Shown here: positions 63,421 through 64,000 of the stretch, piece by piece
How the letters are laid out: every line of letters begins with the position of its first letter
Numbering within the stretch: the stretch's first letter is position 1
Source of the DNA: Sphagnum compactum
Taxonomy: Eukaryota > Bryophyta > Sphagnopsida > Sphagnales
Assembly: GCA_965153455.1 (NCBI GenBank)
Contig: OZ234494.1
Coordinates: forward strand, 20,336,001-20,400,000
Direction of reading: 5' to 3'
Length of the DNA: 64,000 nucleotides
The notes under the pieces: generated by a model
What the model saw: only the letters and a program-made list of their open reading frames with translations
Databases searched by the model: none
Told to the model about the DNA's origin: nothing
Position numbers and translations under genes: made by a program

Positions 63421-64000
63421 AGTTGCAACCAAAGGAACCTTACAACCTAAGAGAGTTGAAAACAAAGAAACTAGGTGGACCATGGATGAATTTGAGGAAG
63501 TTGGAAATTAGATGAAATTAGAGAAGTTGGGTTTGAATCTAGGAAAGCTAGAATGAATGAATCTAGGGAAGGAAACTTTGTGGCTTTGGGAACATGGGAC
63601 AATGGATGAATGTAAAGAAATGAGATAATGAATGACTTTGAAAAGTTGAAAAATGGATGAACTCGGGGAAATGGGACAATGGTTCAGCTCAAGGATGTTG
63701 GGACCTTCATGACTTCATACGAAAGTTGGACAATAACTGACCCTAAGCACATGAAACAATGGATGGATTTGAAGAAGTTGCACAATAGATCGACTTCAAA
63801 GAGAAGTTGGGAAAGATGGAACCCGGAGAAATTGAATTTGGGAAAATGGAATAATGGATGAAAGGAAATGGTACAATGGATGATTTCAGGGTATTTGGGA
63901 ATAATAAAATTGGAGTGAATTTTGGAAACTTGCAAAAGTTGGAGAATGGATGAAATGGAGGAAGATGGCAAAAGTTGAACTTGAGAAAGTGGGACAATAT
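63421..64000 (+). repeat. Degenerate purine-rich minisatellite reaching the window end
   Basis: Roughly 15-20 diverged units of about 28-35 bp share GTTGG / GGGACAATGGATGAA / TTTGAAGAAG phrases (for example at 63597, 63650, 63727, 63757, 63850, 63873 and 63940). The + strand is strongly A/G-rich. Opposed open frames here (up to 95 codons) follow from the repeat and are not genes. The array continues beyond 64000. Confidence 0.65.

Noticed and set aside
63679-63997. Opposed 60- to 95-codon open frames at the right edge
   Set aside because: They follow from the purine-rich minisatellite, which lacks stops on either strand by composition.

Overview
This is AT-rich, repeat-laden nuclear DNA of a land plant. 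The evidence is two split genes for plant-type metallothioneins, plant telomere-like TTTAGGG motifs, CACTA-type DNA transposons and a decayed Ty3/gypsy element. The very low gene density (two convincing genes in 64 kb) fits a large fern- or gymnosperm-like genome. I cannot fix the lineage from sequence alone.

Genes. A metallothionein gene with an unusual three-cluster protein (87 aa, 16 Cys) lies on the + strand at 24557-25769. A type-2-like metallothionein gene (71 aa) lies on the - strand at 59584-60697. They point toward each other across about 34 kb. Each has three exons with both introns in phase 2, each breaks just after the first Cys cluster, each carries an (ATC)n tract against the start codon, and each sits in a local island of higher GC. 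The - strand gene has a clear TATA box and a duplicated 15-bp promoter motif. One unrecognised - strand reading frame at 21414-21833 may be an exon.

Transposons. (i) A pogo-like transposase remnant (about 11.9-12.87 kb) is split by a 626-bp terminal-inverted-repeat element. A second copy of that element lies in opposite orientation at 45851-46405; both have 5-bp target duplications. (ii) A decayed reverse transcriptase plus C-terminal endonuclease region (31.99-34.11 kb) resembles R2-type non-LTR elements. (iii) A degenerate Ty3/gypsy gag-protease-RT (46.57-51.37 kb) has gag split by a 1879-bp CACTA element at 47651-49529, with a TTT target duplication. (iv) A second CACTA-like element lies at 34428-36382. 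(v) Smaller items are a 130-bp hairpin element at 3873-4002, a dispersed TAGCCAAA family, an array of palindromic ~33-bp units ending in a CACTA-like terminus at 56.25-56.6 kb, a GC-rich nested palindrome at 58946-59083, several minisatellites, and a degenerate purine-rich array that runs off the right end.

The rest (notably 7.5-11.9, 17.2-21.4, 36.4-45.8 and 54.4-58.9 kb) is AT-rich sequence in which I recognise no gene. No rRNA, tRNA or CRISPR array was seen.
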